Shown piece by piece: positions 18,599 to 27,915 of a stretch of 64,000 nt of DNA (position 1 is its first letter; each line of letters begins with the position of its first letter). The translations under genes and the position numbers were made by a program. The stretch is from Paenibacillus sp. 453mf (lineage in GTDB: Bacteria > Bacillota > Bacilli > Paenibacillales > Paenibacillaceae), in assembly GCF_900116105.1 (NCBI RefSeq), contig NZ_FPAC01000001.1, positions 1,850,862 to 1,914,861 on the forward strand, given 5' to 3'. The notes beneath the pieces were generated by a model. The model saw only the letters and a program-made list of their open reading frames with translations. It searched no databases and was not told where the DNA came from.

Positions 18599-20005
18599 TT
18601 ATGACTCTCTAAGTGTAACTTCATTAATAACCAAAGTCGTTATTGAGTTTGCACCAATATTCAGTGTCAGTTGTCCATTTGCTGGTACATGCATATCATC
18701 TAACTTCTCCAGATTATGTGCTGGAGAGGTTACATACATTTGAGCCACTGCAGTATCTGGATAGTTAAAATGAGTTAACTCAACCGCCTTGTCCTCAGCT
18801 GAACGTTCATTACGAATCACGAGCACGAGCTGTCGGCTCATCTTTTCGTATGTAGCAAGTGTACGACAATCACTCGTCGGTATGATCAGCGAACCCGGAC
18901 GGATAAATTTACTGAAATGGGCCATACCGTAGTATTGCTTAGTGATGTCATATTGCTCTGACCTACCAAAGTCTGCATGGATGAATCCCCAATTATTATT
19001 TGCCCCCTCATCCTCCACCGCCTGCCAATAAATCCATGCTGAAGGCTGCATAATACTCAGATCCAGCATGATACGTTCTGCCAGCTCCTGAACCGAGACC
19101 ATATCCTCATGATGATGTGGCTCTGTTCCGCCTGTTCCGTATTCAGACATCCATAACCTTTTCCCATGTCCTTTGGCCAGCGTTCTCAATTCCTCCATAG
19201 AGCTGCCATGATAGGAATGCGTGTTGATCTGAGCGATCACATTCAATGTATTGTCATCATAGTTATTTAAGCTTTTCACCGTTTCATCAATGCTGTTATC
19301 GTCGGCTGCACTGATGTTCGTGCCTATCAGCCCTTTTTGAACTAGAGAGTTCGCTGTTTTTTGAATAATCTCCGCTTGCTTGTCAACTGTAAAGTGACAG
19401 CCCTCCTGAATATTTCCTTTTTTCCACCAGTTTGAAGAAGGTTCATTCAGAGGGTTAAGCGTACGGAAAATAATGCCCCATTGATCACGATAATGCAATA
19501 CCACCTCGGTAAGATAATCGGCAAAAGCGTCATATTGGTCTTCTCTCAAATTGTTTCCACCTTCGACTGCGCCTGTAACTGACCCACTAATCGTCATCCA
19601 ATATGGCGGGGAATTCGAGAATGCTTCGGTAATGTTAACACCACGCTTCAGCGCACCTTGCAGTACATTAAGCTGACCTGTGTCCGCTTCCCAGTCCCAT
19701 ACTCCAGGCTCAGGTTGAAAACCAGGGACATCACCTCCGGGTCTCAGCTTCTGCATGTTTGGATTCTCTCCACCTCCGATATTATAACGGACGATGTTTA
19801 AACCAAGCCCTTGTTCCAGGTCGAAGACGAGATCCAGAACTTCATTTAACTTGGATTGATTCCCCCATTGACCTAATTCATGCGCCCACCAAGCTAATGA
19901 AGTTCCCCAGCCCTCAAAATGTTCATATGCGTCCTGCAGCTTCAAACGGACGGCATCACTCGAAGGCGCTATCCATGTATCTGCTTCGTAATTAGATTTG
20001 TTCAT
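18599..20005 (-). CDS. Glycoside hydrolase family 30 protein
   Basis: A 468-residue GH30 (glucosylceramidase / endo-beta-1,6-galactanase type). The acid/base Glu is in LNPLNEPSSNWW and the nucleophile in LWMSEYGTGG; SNSPPYWMTISGSVTG is a family signature. A C-terminal beta domain follows. No signal peptide, so it probably acts on oligosaccharides inside the cell. It is the last gene of an ABC transporter operon, 51 bases after the second permease. Confidence 0.88.
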   Translation of the reverse strand: MNKSNYEADTWIAPSSDAVRLKLQDAYEHFEGWGTSLAWWAHELGQWGNQSKLNEVLDLVFDLEQGLGLNIVRYNIGGGENPNMQKLRPGGDVPGFQPEPGVWDWEADTGQLNVLQGALKRGVNITEAFSNSPPYWMTISGSVTGAVEGGNNLREDQYDAFADYLTEVVLHYRDQWGIIFRTLNPLNEPSSNWWKKGNIQEGCHFTVDKQAEIIQKTANSLVQKGLIGTNISAADDNSIDETVKSLNNYDDNTLNVIAQINTHSYHGSSMEELRTLAKGHGKRLWMSEYGTGGTEPHHHEDMVSVQELAERIMLDLSIMQPSAWIYWQAVEDEGANNNWGFIHADFGRSEQYDITKQYYGMAHFSKFIRPGSLIIPTSDCRTLATYEKMSRQLVLVIRNERSAEDKAVELTHFNYPDTAVAQMYVTSPAHNLEKLDDMHVPANGQLTLNIGANSITTLVINEVTLRES

Positions 20006-20056
20006 TAGATCTCCCCTCCAGCAGTATAAATAAAGTCAACTTACAGCAGTTCCCCG

Positions 20057-20902
20057 TTACTTTATACCACTGCTTCCACCAGTTATATTTGCTTCATATA
20101 CATAACGCTGACCAAATAGATAGACCAGCACCATAGGCATCGTCAAGAACAACGAGGCGACCATGACTAAATTCCACGGAGGCATCTGTCCACCACCAAC
20201 GGTAGTGAGCAGCTGCACACCCAGTGCGAGCGGCATTTTCTCAGGATCATTAATATAGATGAGAGGCCCCATGAAATTGCCCCAGTTCCAAGAGAACGAA
20301 AAGATAGCGATTGCAGTAAGTATCGGATAGGTTAGCGGCATGATGATTCTAAAGTAGATTCCGGGATGCCCCATGCCATCGATCATGGCTGCTTCATCCA
20401 ATGATTTTGGTATACTCATGATGAACTGCCGGATAAGGAATACATTGAAGGCTCCAGCAAAAAAGCTCGGAACAATTAAGGGATAAAACGTGTTAATCCA
20501 GTCAAGATGTCGGAAAATGATAAACTGCGGTACCATCGTAACTTCACCTGGTATCATCATGGTGCTAAGTAGAACAATGAATAAGAGGCGACTTCCCTTC
20601 GCCTTGATGCGGGCAAATCCATACGAAACAACGGATGCAGACAGGACCGAGCCAATAATCGTAAAGAATGTAATGATGATTGAATTTTTTAGATAAGTAC
20701 CTAAATTGTTATTTGTGAATATCGTTAGGAAATTAGACACCTGGAACTCTCGTGGGATAAATGTAAAGGCAGATTGTACGGTTGTAGACTCGCTGGCAAG
20801 GGCAATGGAGATCATGTACATAAATGGTGAGGCCAGGAGCACACCTACGAGTATCAAGAATATGTAGGAGACCGCTTTTTCGGTGGTAGATAGATTAGCC
20901 AT
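20057..20902 (-). CDS. Carbohydrate ABC transporter permease (MalG type)
   Basis: Six hydrophobic segments and the EAA loop SLDEAAMIDGMGHPGIYFRIIMPL typical of MalG-like permeases. ATG 20902 chosen: GGAGGGAAAGG precedes it and it overlaps the upstream permease stop by 8 bases. Confidence 0.92.
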   Translation of the reverse strand: MANLSTTEKAVSYIFLILVGVLLASPFMYMISIALASESTTVQSAFTFIPREFQVSNFLTIFTNNNLGTYLKNSIIITFFTIIGSVLSASVVSYGFARIKAKGSRLLFIVLLSTMMIPGEVTMVPQFIIFRHLDWINTFYPLIVPSFFAGAFNVFLIRQFIMSIPKSLDEAAMIDGMGHPGIYFRIIMPLTYPILTAIAIFSFSWNWGNFMGPLIYINDPEKMPLALGVQLLTTVGGGQMPPWNLVMVASLFLTMPMVLVYLFGQRYVYEANITGGSSGIK

Positions 20903-21782
20903 TATCCTTTCCCTCCTCATAGTGCACCCATAGAGCTGATGAACGGAAGACCAACAGGGTTAATGCCATGATCATGATAAACAGCACCCATGCAATCGCT
21001 GAAGCATAGCCCATTTTGTAGAATTGGAATGCATTTTGAAATAAATAAGGAACCACCATCTGACTGGCATTGTCAGGCCCCCCTGATGTAACGATGAATA
21101 CTTGTGCAAAAGTTTGCAGCGCCCCGATGATACCCGTCACTAGATTAAAAAAGATGACAGGTGTCAGCATTGGAAAGGTAATGTGGAAGAAGGATTGTGC
21201 GCTCTTCGCCCCATCGATCGCGGCTGCCTCATACAACTCTTGTGGAATCCCCTTCATTCCTGCAAGGAGCAATACGACTCCGCCCCCAACTCCCCAAAGA
21301 GACATCAGTATAAGGGCCGGTTTCACCCAATTCGGATCGAGCAGCCAGGCAGGACCTTGAATACCAAAGATGGATAAGGTCTTATTAATAAGTCCTTCGG
21401 TTGGAGCCAGTAAATGGACGAATAACAGGGAGCTTGCTACAACAGGAACGACCGAAGGAAGATAAAATAGAATTCGAAAAAAAGTGATCCCTTTAATTTT
21501 TTTGTTCAGATAATAAGAGATCCATAATGAAATGGCCATACCGAGCGGTATTGAAATCAGCGCATAGAAGAAGGTATTCCCCACCGATTTCCAGAATAGA
21601 GGATCATCCGTCAGCAATGTCTTGTAATTATCCAGTCCGATAAAAGTTGGTGACTGAAACAGATCCCAATTCGTAAAGCTCATATAGATTGAGAACAGAA
21701 TCGGGCCTAGAGTCAGACTAATAAATCCGATCAGCCAAGGCGAGATAAAGAGATAGAACCATTTTCCGTCCTTTTGTCTCAC
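20895..21782 (-). CDS. Carbohydrate ABC transporter permease (MalF type)
   Basis: A 295-residue inner-membrane permease with six predicted helices and the EAA motif ELYEAAAIDGAKSAQSFFHI. Partner of the MalG-type permease; the ATPase subunit is not encoded here, so a shared MsmK-like ATPase is presumably used. Confidence 0.92.
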   Translation of the reverse strand: MRQKDGKWFYLFISPWLIGFISLTLGPILFSIYMSFTNWDLFQSPTFIGLDNYKTLLTDDPLFWKSVGNTFFYALISIPLGMAISLWISYYLNKKIKGITFFRILFYLPSVVPVVASSLLFVHLLAPTEGLINKTLSIFGIQGPAWLLDPNWVKPALILMSLWGVGGGVVLLLAGMKGIPQELYEAAAIDGAKSAQSFFHITFPMLTPVIFFNLVTGIIGALQTFAQVFIVTSGGPDNASQMVVPYLFQNAFQFYKMGYASAIAWVLFIMIMALTLLVFRSSALWVHYEEGKDNG

Positions 21783-21885
21783 GTCAAACCCTCCCTATAA
21801 CAAGAGATAAGACGAAATCCGCACCCGGATTTCATCTTTCTCCCATCTCTGAACTACAAATATTACCGTATAATCGAACGTCTGT

Positions 21886-23148
21886 TTACTGATACAGTCT
21901 ATCCAATCCGCTCTGAATCTGAGTAACCGTATCATCAAGGGTCGCTTTATCATTGAAGTATACGCCCAGCTTATCGTTAATCAGCTTCATCATTTCGTTC
22001 CACTGCGGATTAAGCGGTTCTGCATAGATCTCGGAATCACTAAAAGCAGCCATGTTTATCTTCTTGCCACCGTACTCTGCATTAAGGAATGCGTCACTTT
22101 CTAGTCCTGCCTTGGTTGCAGGAGCATCCTGGCCAGCATCGATCATAGGCATTTGGGCTTCAATGGTTGTCAGCGCTTCAATGACCTTAAATGCCTCTTC
22201 CTTGTGCTTGGAATCATTCGTAATTGTAAATCCGTTAAAGAACGCATTCGTTACACCCCAGACCGGTGATATGTCCCAGTTAATGCCTTCTACTTGTGCC
22301 AGTGAACCAATATTCCAGAAACCAGTCGTTTCCATTGCAATTTTTCCTTGTGCAAATAGCGGATCTGCACCGATATTCCCCATATCTGCGATTTCGGTTG
22401 GCGTTGGGCTTACCCCATACTTAAAAGTTAGATCATTCATAAATTGCAGTGCATTTCGTACAGGCTCAGTGTTAAAAGTAGGCTTGCCGTTCTCATCGAA
22501 CAGTGAACCGCCATTCTGGTAGATCAGCTGCATCCATTGCGGCCACCAGCTGCTTGGATAATAGCCCCACTGCACCGTCTTTCCGTTCTCCTTGATGGTA
22601 AGTTTTTGAGCAGCATCGAGTAAATCTTGCTGAGTCCAATCCTTTGTCGGGTATTCCACACCAGCCTGATCAAACAAGTCTTTGTTATAAAAGAGCACCA
22701 TGGCACCTGCACGATCCGGCATGCCATACTGTTTACCTTCATACTTCATTAGCTTCGAAATGTCATCGGAATAGCGTTCCGTCATATTCACATTGTTCGC
22801 TGTGATTAAATCATCGAGTGGAATAATCTGATTCTTGCTTGCATACGCTTGATAATTCTCTGCTATCATCATAATATCTGGGGCTGTACCTCCAGCAATC
22901 ATGGTCTGTACTTTCTGGTCGTAGTCACCTGCGACAACATTCAGTTTCACATTAATTTCGGGATACTTTCCTTTGACAATGGCGAGCCGTTCCTCATAAA
23001 TTTTCTTCTCATCCTCAGAACCCCATATGGTCATGTTGAGATTAACCTGGCCGTCGGATGCAGCTCCACTATCTCCATTGCTGCAGCCACTTATGATCAT
23101 GACCATGATCAACAAAAGTAATGGAATGATTCTAAAGCCTCTCTTCAT
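21886..23148 (-). CDS. Sugar-binding lipoprotein of ABC transporter
   Basis: A 420-residue extracellular solute-binding protein. The signal peptide MKRGFRIIPLLLLIMVMIIS ends in a lipobox ISGC, so the mature protein is lipid-anchored. Start at ATG 23148 chosen for the GAGGGGGCG site; a longer frame begins at 23193 inside the operator. It is first of the operon with the two permeases and GH30. Confidence 0.93.
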   Translation of the reverse strand: MKRGFRIIPLLLLIMVMIISGCSNGDSGAASDGQVNLNMTIWGSEDEKKIYEERLAIVKGKYPEINVKLNVVAGDYDQKVQTMIAGGTAPDIMMIAENYQAYASKNQIIPLDDLITANNVNMTERYSDDISKLMKYEGKQYGMPDRAGAMVLFYNKDLFDQAGVEYPTKDWTQQDLLDAAQKLTIKENGKTVQWGYYPSSWWPQWMQLIYQNGGSLFDENGKPTFNTEPVRNALQFMNDLTFKYGVSPTPTEIADMGNIGADPLFAQGKIAMETTGFWNIGSLAQVEGINWDISPVWGVTNAFFNGFTITNDSKHKEEAFKVIEALTTIEAQMPMIDAGQDAPATKAGLESDAFLNAEYGGKKINMAAFSDSEIYAEPLNPQWNEMMKLINDKLGVYFNDKATLDDTVTQIQSGLDRLYQ

Positions 23149-23182
23149 ACTGGACGCCCCCTCAATATAATTTGGAGAATTT

Positions 23183-23212
23183 ATGAAACCCATTTCATGA
23201 AATGGGTTTCAT
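23183..23212. promoter_or_regulatory. 30-bp perfect palindrome, LacI-family operator candidate
   Basis: Arms ATGAAACCCATTTCA meet at the centre with no spacer at 23183-23212, directly before the solute-binding gene. A second weaker site lies at 23243-23258 and a half site before the LacI gene. Confidence 0.8.
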
Positions 23213-23242
23213 AACATTGAAACTTAAAACCCATTCCAGCTA

Positions 23243-23258
23243 ATGAAAGGGGTTTCAT
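23243..23258. promoter_or_regulatory. Secondary operator candidate
   Basis: ATGAAAGGGGTTTCAT has 6-bp inverted arms identical to the ends of the 30-bp palindrome 31 bases away. Confidence 0.55.
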
Positions 23259-23318
23259 TTACGGACCCATTATATTCCTCACGACCATTATATGTCAACG
23301 CTTTCTTTTCTTGGCTCC

Positions 23319-24353
23319 TTATATCTTAGCAGGGGCAGGACCAGTGCTCTGCCTTACAATCAGCTCTGGCTGCAAAGTTGTATTCCTTCTCGGTTTCTTC
23401 TGAAGAATTAACTCATGTAATATATCAACTGCGAGCTTGCCAAGCTGATAGGTATTCTGGGATACGGTGGTCAGCTCGGGAATAACGGCTGTCGCAAGCG
23501 GTGTATCGTCATATCCAACAATGGAGACATCCTTGGGAATAGAAAGGCCATGTTCAATCGTTGCTTTGATTGCACCGATAGCTGTATAGTCGTTTACACA
23601 CATGACTGCTGTTGGTCGGTTATCCTGTTCTAGCAGCTCGGACATCAACCTTTTACCATCATCAATTGAAAAACTGCCCAGAAGTAAACGATCTTTTGGA
23701 ATCTCAAGGCCATGTTCCTTCAGCGTCTTCTGAACAGCCTTTACTTTAAGCATGGTCGTAGACATTTTCTGCAAACCTCCGACAAAAGCAATCTCACGAT
23801 GTCCCAGATCTAATAGATGCTTAACAGCCAGTACAGCTCCTGCAGCTTCGTCTGTATAGACCCGGTGAATTCGGCTCTTGGGTAAATTTCCATTCACCAA
23901 TACAATCGGCAGTCGCTCCGCGATATCGTTCAATTCCTGAGCCATATCCTCCGGGCAATTCTGCAAGTTAACCCTGCCACCGAGAAAAATGATGCCATCC
24001 ACCCTTTTCTCGCGAAGAATAGATAAGTATTCACTTTCTCGATCATGATCTCCCCCTGTGTTGCATAGAAAGAAGGTATACCCTAGGCCCCGAGCCTCAT
24101 TCTCAGCCCCCGAAAACACTTCTGGAAAGAACGGGTTTGTAATATCAGGCAGTATAATTGCTATTGTCCCTGTCTCTTTCTTGATCAAACTTCTAGCGAG
24201 CGCATTGGGCTGGAACTGGTGCTTTTCTATGATCGATAACACCTTCTGTCTGGTGCTGGCGCGTACAGGTGCAGTATCATTCAGCACCCTTGAAACTGTA
24301 GAAACCGATACATCAGCTTCACGTGCAATATCATATATCGTGATTGGTGTCAT
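23319..24353 (-). CDS. LacI-family transcriptional regulator
   Basis: The N-terminal HTH ITIYDIAREADVSVSTVSRV and hinge (FQPNALARSLIKK) are followed by a periplasmic-binding-like sugar domain (IAIILPDITNPFFPEVFSG). Length 344 aa. It stands immediately upstream of the transporter operon it probably represses. A half operator ATGGGTTTCAT (24418-24428) before its own start suggests autoregulation. Confidence 0.93.
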   Translation of the reverse strand: MTPITIYDIAREADVSVSTVSRVLNDTAPVRASTRQKVLSIIEKHQFQPNALARSLIKKETGTIAIILPDITNPFFPEVFSGAENEARGLGYTFFLCNTGGDHDRESEYLSILREKRVDGIIFLGGRVNLQNCPEDMAQELNDIAERLPIVLVNGNLPKSRIHRVYTDEAAGAVLAVKHLLDLGHREIAFVGGLQKMSTTMLKVKAVQKTLKEHGLEIPKDRLLLGSFSIDDGKRLMSELLEQDNRPTAVMCVNDYTAIGAIKATIEHGLSIPKDVSIVGYDDTPLATAVIPELTTVSQNTYQLGKLAVDILHELILQKKPRRNTTLQPELIVRQSTGPAPAKI

Positions 24354-24417
24354 ATGTATACCCTTCCTTTAACTCTTAATTTCCAAATTATCATATCAAA
24401 TTAGCAGGAATGATGAT

Positions 24418-24428
24418 ATGGGTTTCAT
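24418..24428. promoter_or_regulatory. Half operator upstream of LacI gene
   Basis: ATGGGTTTCAT equals one arm of the 30-bp palindrome. The remaining intergenic stretch to 24687 contains a perfect 22-bp palindrome (24461-24482, arm AAGCTATTATT) and no gene that I can support. Confidence 0.5.
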
Positions 24429-24687
24429 TAATGACATTAAACTAATCCCAATCTCCACATAAGCTATTATTAATAATAGCTTTCGTAGATGGGAAACTCC
24501 CAATGCTATTACATTATCTTTTACCACTGCATATATTTCCCTAATATAGACATGACGAATTCTGGTTAAATTGTTTGTGACACTTAAAGGCATTACAAAG
24601 AGACCACCTACATTTGTCCGTTATATTTTACTTCCCATCTACGTACAAGCGTTCTTATATTTTGACTTTGCTAACGATTGTGTCCCT

Positions 24688-25197
24688 TCATAAAGTTAAT
24701 CTGTATTGAATGAGTTGTGTGTCGATTCCTAAATACGCTTCACTACCCATTCTACTAACTTCTTTGAAGCCTATTCTCTCAAGCATTTTTCTGGATCTAA
24801 TATTTGAGTCGTGTGTTTCTGCGTTAAAGTCTGTAATTCCTAAATTGTTTAACGCGTAGTCTATCATAGATATAGCTGATAAATATCCGATGCCCTTCCC
24901 CCACAATCTACTCTCACCGATTGCAATACCTAATTCAGCAGAATTAGCTTTAATACAGGCCAAGTCAGCATATCCAATTAACTCTTCATTAAATTCGATT
25001 CCCAATCGAATAAAATCTTCAGCAGCATTATTTACACAACTCAGCCACCATTTATATAATTCTTTAGGGCTTCTATTCTTCTCCCATCCATTTACTGAAC
25101 AGAAAGAATCGTCCTTACTCCAATTTAGAACTTTGCTATAGTCATCTACAGTTAAACTTCTTAGCTTTATCGATACTGAATTGTTATTTCTGTTCAT
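24688..25197 (-). CDS. GNAT acetyltransferase, RimJ/RimL type
   Basis: 169 residues with the RimJ/RimL layout: a beta strand IKLRSLTVDDYSKVLNW, the acetyl-CoA loop ESRLWGKGIGYLSAISMI and the closing NIRSRKMLERIGFKEVSRM. AT-rich like the cassettes to its right, but no cassette element lies between it and the next gene, so it may be a former cassette or ordinary cargo. Substrate unknown. Confidence 0.85.
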   Translation of the reverse strand: MNRNNNSVSIKLRSLTVDDYSKVLNWSKDDSFCSVNGWEKNRSPKELYKWWLSCVNNAAEDFIRLGIEFNEELIGYADLACIKANSAELGIAIGESRLWGKGIGYLSAISMIDYALNNLGITDFNAETHDSNIRSRKMLERIGFKEVSRMGSEAYLGIDTQLIQYRLTL

Positions 25198-25251
25198 TTA
25201 TTTCTCCTAACTTACTCGTCTTCTTGAACTTTTCATATTATCTTCTTCAAA

Positions 25252-25282
25252 TAGAAATAGCCCTAACTTTATTGCTAGGGCC
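25252..25282 (-). terminator. Hairpin downstream of VOC gene
   Basis: GCCCTA/TAGGGC (25260-25265, 25276-25281) with minus-strand T-rich tail (TATTTCTATTTG). Confidence 0.5.
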
Positions 25283-25414
25283 CTGAATTTATGTCTCCTC
25301 TAGGTCCTGTACGAAAGAATGCGTACTGGGATAACTCTGTCAATTTCCATAGGCGTTTTAATACTTCACTTGAAAATGGACTTTATATTCCGAGCTCACG
25401 TAATCGCCACTTAG

Positions 25415-25867
25415 TTATTTGCTGCCGAGTTGTTCCGCCAAACCAATTAGAAGTCCTTCGATTCCACGAATATAGCAGAGCCGATACGAGTCCTCATACT
25501 GTACCACTTCGCCAACGATCTCAGCACCATACTTACTTAGTCTGGTTACCATTTCGTCAATGTCTTGAACTGTAAACATGACACGTAGATAGCCAAGGGA
25601 GTTTACAGGAGCAGTCCGGTGATCTGATATTGCAGGTGGAGTGAGAAATCTCGAAAGTTCGATTCGGCTATGACCATCTGGGGTAACCATCATAGCAATC
25701 TCTACGCACTGAGAACCTAGTCCGGTTACGCGGCCAGCCCACTCGCCTTCAACATTGGCTCTCCCTTCAAGGATCAAACCAATCTCCTCGAAGAAAGAGA
25801 CTGCGTTATCAATAGATTCTACAACGATGCCAACATTGTCCATTCTTAGTAATTTGTTAATTGTCAT
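25415..25867 (-). CDS. VOC (glyoxalase/bleomycin-resistance fold) protein
   Basis: 150 residues with paired beta-alpha-beta modules: MDNVGIVVESIDNAVSFFEE at the start and VNSLGYLRVMFTVQDIDEMV in the second half, ending GIEGLLIGLAEQLG. Metal ligands of the fold (Glu in SRIELSRF) are present. The 130 bases between its stop and the hairpin downstream read as a partly open frame but match nothing that I know. Confidence 0.82.
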   Translation of the reverse strand: MTINKLLRMDNVGIVVESIDNAVSFFEEIGLILEGRANVEGEWAGRVTGLGSQCVEIAMMVTPDGHSRIELSRFLTPPAISDHRTAPVNSLGYLRVMFTVQDIDEMVTRLSKYGAEIVGEVVQYEDSYRLCYIRGIEGLLIGLAEQLGSK

Positions 25868-26024
25868 ATATTTATCTCCTCGTGTACAAATTTGCTACTT
25901 CATCAATTTCGGTATTGTTCAAATCAAAACTTCAATTATTCTAAAATGATGCTGCTTTGTAAACAATTGTTGACGACAATTCAATATTCATTTCTTCTTT
26001 CGCTTAATTACAAAGTTCTTATCC

Positions 26025-26061
26025 GAGAACGGCCCTTAGCAAGATATTATGTTAGATGATG
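26025..26061 (-). repeat. E0: truncated cassette element
   Basis: Ends in GTTAGATGATG (26051-26061), like the other elements, and is followed by the same flank GTCAACGCCTTCTCCGAA, but only about 25 bases of element-like sequence (GAACGGCCC...) remain to its left. It marks the sense-downstream edge of the recognisable array. Confidence 0.6.
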
Positions 26062-26155
26062 TCAACGCCTTCTCCGAACTTTCCATCAGAATACTTTAAT
26101 AATCATCCTGATTTCAAAGGTTCGAGCAACGCTGCGATATTAATAAGACAAATCA

Positions 26156-26380
26156 TTACTTTATTTTTATATTCATTTGATTAAGAATCCTACTAAGCAA
26201 ACTCTCAATTCCTGATACATAGCTTAACACATAATTGTAATGGTGATATCTCTTGTAACCACTTAATCTAGTCGAGTCTCCTCTAGATATACCATAAACA
26301 TAGTTTTCTTCTTCAAGAAGCACCTTAGATACTTCCTCACCTATACCTCTCGACGTTCCTGTAATAATGAAATGTTTCAT
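26156..26380 (-). pseudogene. Short-chain dehydrogenase, N-terminal fragment
   Basis: Starts MKHFIITGTSRGIGEEVSK, the NAD(P)-binding TGxxxGIG of SDR enzymes (YueD-like), then stops after about 74 residues (RILNQMNIKIK), where a normal SDR has about 245. The catalytic Tyr/Lys region is missing, so it is a remnant. It abuts the RCC1 fragment, and the interval has mismatched cassette ends (see findings). Confidence 0.75.
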
Positions 26381-26501
26381 CACTTACAATACATTGGCCA
26401 TAATTATTATCACCCACAGCCTTTACCGTTCCGTCAGATTTAACACCAACAGTATGACGCCTACCTGCAACTATAATATTGTTCGATGAAATGGAGTTCA
26501 T
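26337..26501 (-). pseudogene. RCC1-repeat protein, N-terminal fragment
   Basis: ATG 26501 with GGAGATAAAC upstream encodes MNSISSNNIIVAGRRHTVGV followed by KSDGTVKAVGDNNYGQC, one RCC1-type repeat. The frame then runs into the SDR start and ends within it. Full RCC1-like proteins have several repeats, so this is a truncated gene joined to the SDR fragment. Confidence 0.65.
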
Positions 26502-26628
26502 GTTTATCTCCATCAAAAACAAGTTCTATTCGAAAATCTTATCGATTTCACCCATTGAATGAAACATGGGATAGGAAAGTAGAACTTTCTGCTCTTGCTT
26601 CTTCTTGTTACAGGCTTTCCCCTGATTT

Positions 26629-26794
26629 CTTATAACGTTCTTGTATCTACGAACCCGAGAGGCTTAAGGAGCCTAGCGACAGGGTCCGACAGACTTAGCC
26701 TTGCAGAGTTGTGAGCTGAATCCTCTTCTCTGCTTACTACTTCTTGCGAACCAAGGACGTAGCCCACAACGTAGATACAGTGTTTTATAAGATG
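26629..26794 (-). repeat. E1: cassette recombination-site-like element (166 bp)
   Basis: Bounded by CTTATAAC and GTTTTATAAGATG. Outer stem TATCTACG pairs with CGTAGATA. Inner arm begins AACCCGAGAGGCTTAAG and closes with CTTAGCCTTGCAGAGTT. Belongs to the CGAACC sub-type. Its right boundary has two extra T compared with the others. Confidence 0.85.
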
Positions 26795-26819
26795 TTGACG
26801 CCATCTGTGAATAAGCTAT

Positions 26820-27755
26820 TCATCGTAATGCACCATGTGGAAGTACAGCATGCACACCTTTAACTCCATTTACAACTTGAGTAATTCTTAAATCAACCAC
26901 TGTACTTCCTAATGCAATAGCTTCAACACGATTAAGATTAAAAAGTTTACACATAAGATTTAACATCCCATCCATAGCTTGAACCGTAGCTTCATTTAAA
27001 TCTTCATGAAATCCAAAACTAACCCAGCCATTAGGGGTATTAGCTATTGGCATTGAAAGATTCATATCTTTACGTACTGTAAAAGTTAGTTCAACAAACT
27101 CCATAGGACACTCAATCGCTTGGCAACTGATTTCTCCATCCCCTTGTACAGCATGACCATCCCCAACAAAAAAATAGGCACCGTCTACTGAGATGGGAAG
27201 ATATAACACACTTCCTTTGGTTAGCTCTTTACAATCTATATTTCCACCACAAAACCGAGGTGGCCAAGTAATATGGACTCCCCCTTGTTCAGGAGGCATC
27301 GCATATATACCCATGAAAGGCTTGAGACCCACTGAAAATACTTGATCATTTATTGTTGTTTTTCCAATCATAGTTCTATGATCTAGCTCCCACTGAAGAA
27401 CAATCTCTTTGTAATCGGTCAATCCCAGTTTTTGATTTTGCCAATTTGGATATTGACCCGCAGCTGTAAAGCCAAAGGGACCTGGAATGATTTCATTTAT
27501 CCTAACTTCCAATGTCATCCCTTTTTTTGCATCTATTATTTCTATAGGACCACAAAGAGCATGTCCAGAATCAATTTCTTTTCGTCTTTCAAATGGTTTT
27601 ATTCTCTTCCCTTCATTAGACGGTGTGCCCCAACCAGCATCAAATATTGAATATTGAACGGTATCTCCGGAACTAATTGTTAATATAGGATCAAATTCAG
27701 CAGATAAAGAGCCGTATAAATTACTTCGATCTGGATTCACTTTAAATACGGTCAT
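26820..27755 (-). CDS. Acetamidase/formamidase family protein
   Basis: A 311-residue enzyme of the FmdA/AmdA family, hydrolysing small amides to ammonia and acid. Visible family segments are the N-terminal ILTISSGDTVQYSIFDA, GHALCGPIEIIDAKKGMTLE, the metal-site region PPRFCGGNIDCKEL and the following GDGHAVQGDGEISCQAIE. Complete in length. It occupies one cassette between E1 and E2, whose facing ends match. Confidence 0.88.
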   Translation of the reverse strand: MTVFKVNPDRSNLYGSLSAEFDPILTISSGDTVQYSIFDAGWGTPSNEGKRIKPFERRKEIDSGHALCGPIEIIDAKKGMTLEVRINEIIPGPFGFTAAGQYPNWQNQKLGLTDYKEIVLQWELDHRTMIGKTTINDQVFSVGLKPFMGIYAMPPEQGGVHITWPPRFCGGNIDCKELTKGSVLYLPISVDGAYFFVGDGHAVQGDGEISCQAIECPMEFVELTFTVRKDMNLSMPIANTPNGWVSFGFHEDLNEATVQAMDGMLNLMCKLFNLNRVEAIALGSTVVDLRITQVVNGVKGVHAVLPHGALR

Positions 27756-27789
27756 GAAATAACCTCCAATATTATGCTTGCGTCAATTT

Positions 27790-27915
27790 CTTATAACGTT
27801 GTTGTATTTACGACGTCCGACGGAGTCGGATGTGTTCGGCTGCTAAAGCTTCCACGAAATCCCTCTGCCGGACCGAGGGTGTATGCCCGATGCGTGAACA
27901 CAATGTTATAAGATG
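27790..27915 (-). repeat. E2: cassette element (126 bp, shortest)
   Basis: CTTATAAC to GTTATAAGATG. Outer stem TATTTACG/CGTGAACA (one G-T). CGACGTCC sub-type with a reduced first arm: CCGAC GGA GTCGG. Third arm TTCGGC/GCCGGA and final hairpin GGGTGTATGCCC are kept. Confidence 0.85.

Noticed and set aside
24396..24593. 65-aa minus-strand ORF upstream of lacI-type gene
   Set aside because: No ribosome site, overlaps a 22-bp palindrome and the half operator, no protein-like character.
25291..25575. Plus-strand ORF overlapping the VOC gene
   Set aside because: Antisense shadow of a clear VOC gene with no ribosome site.
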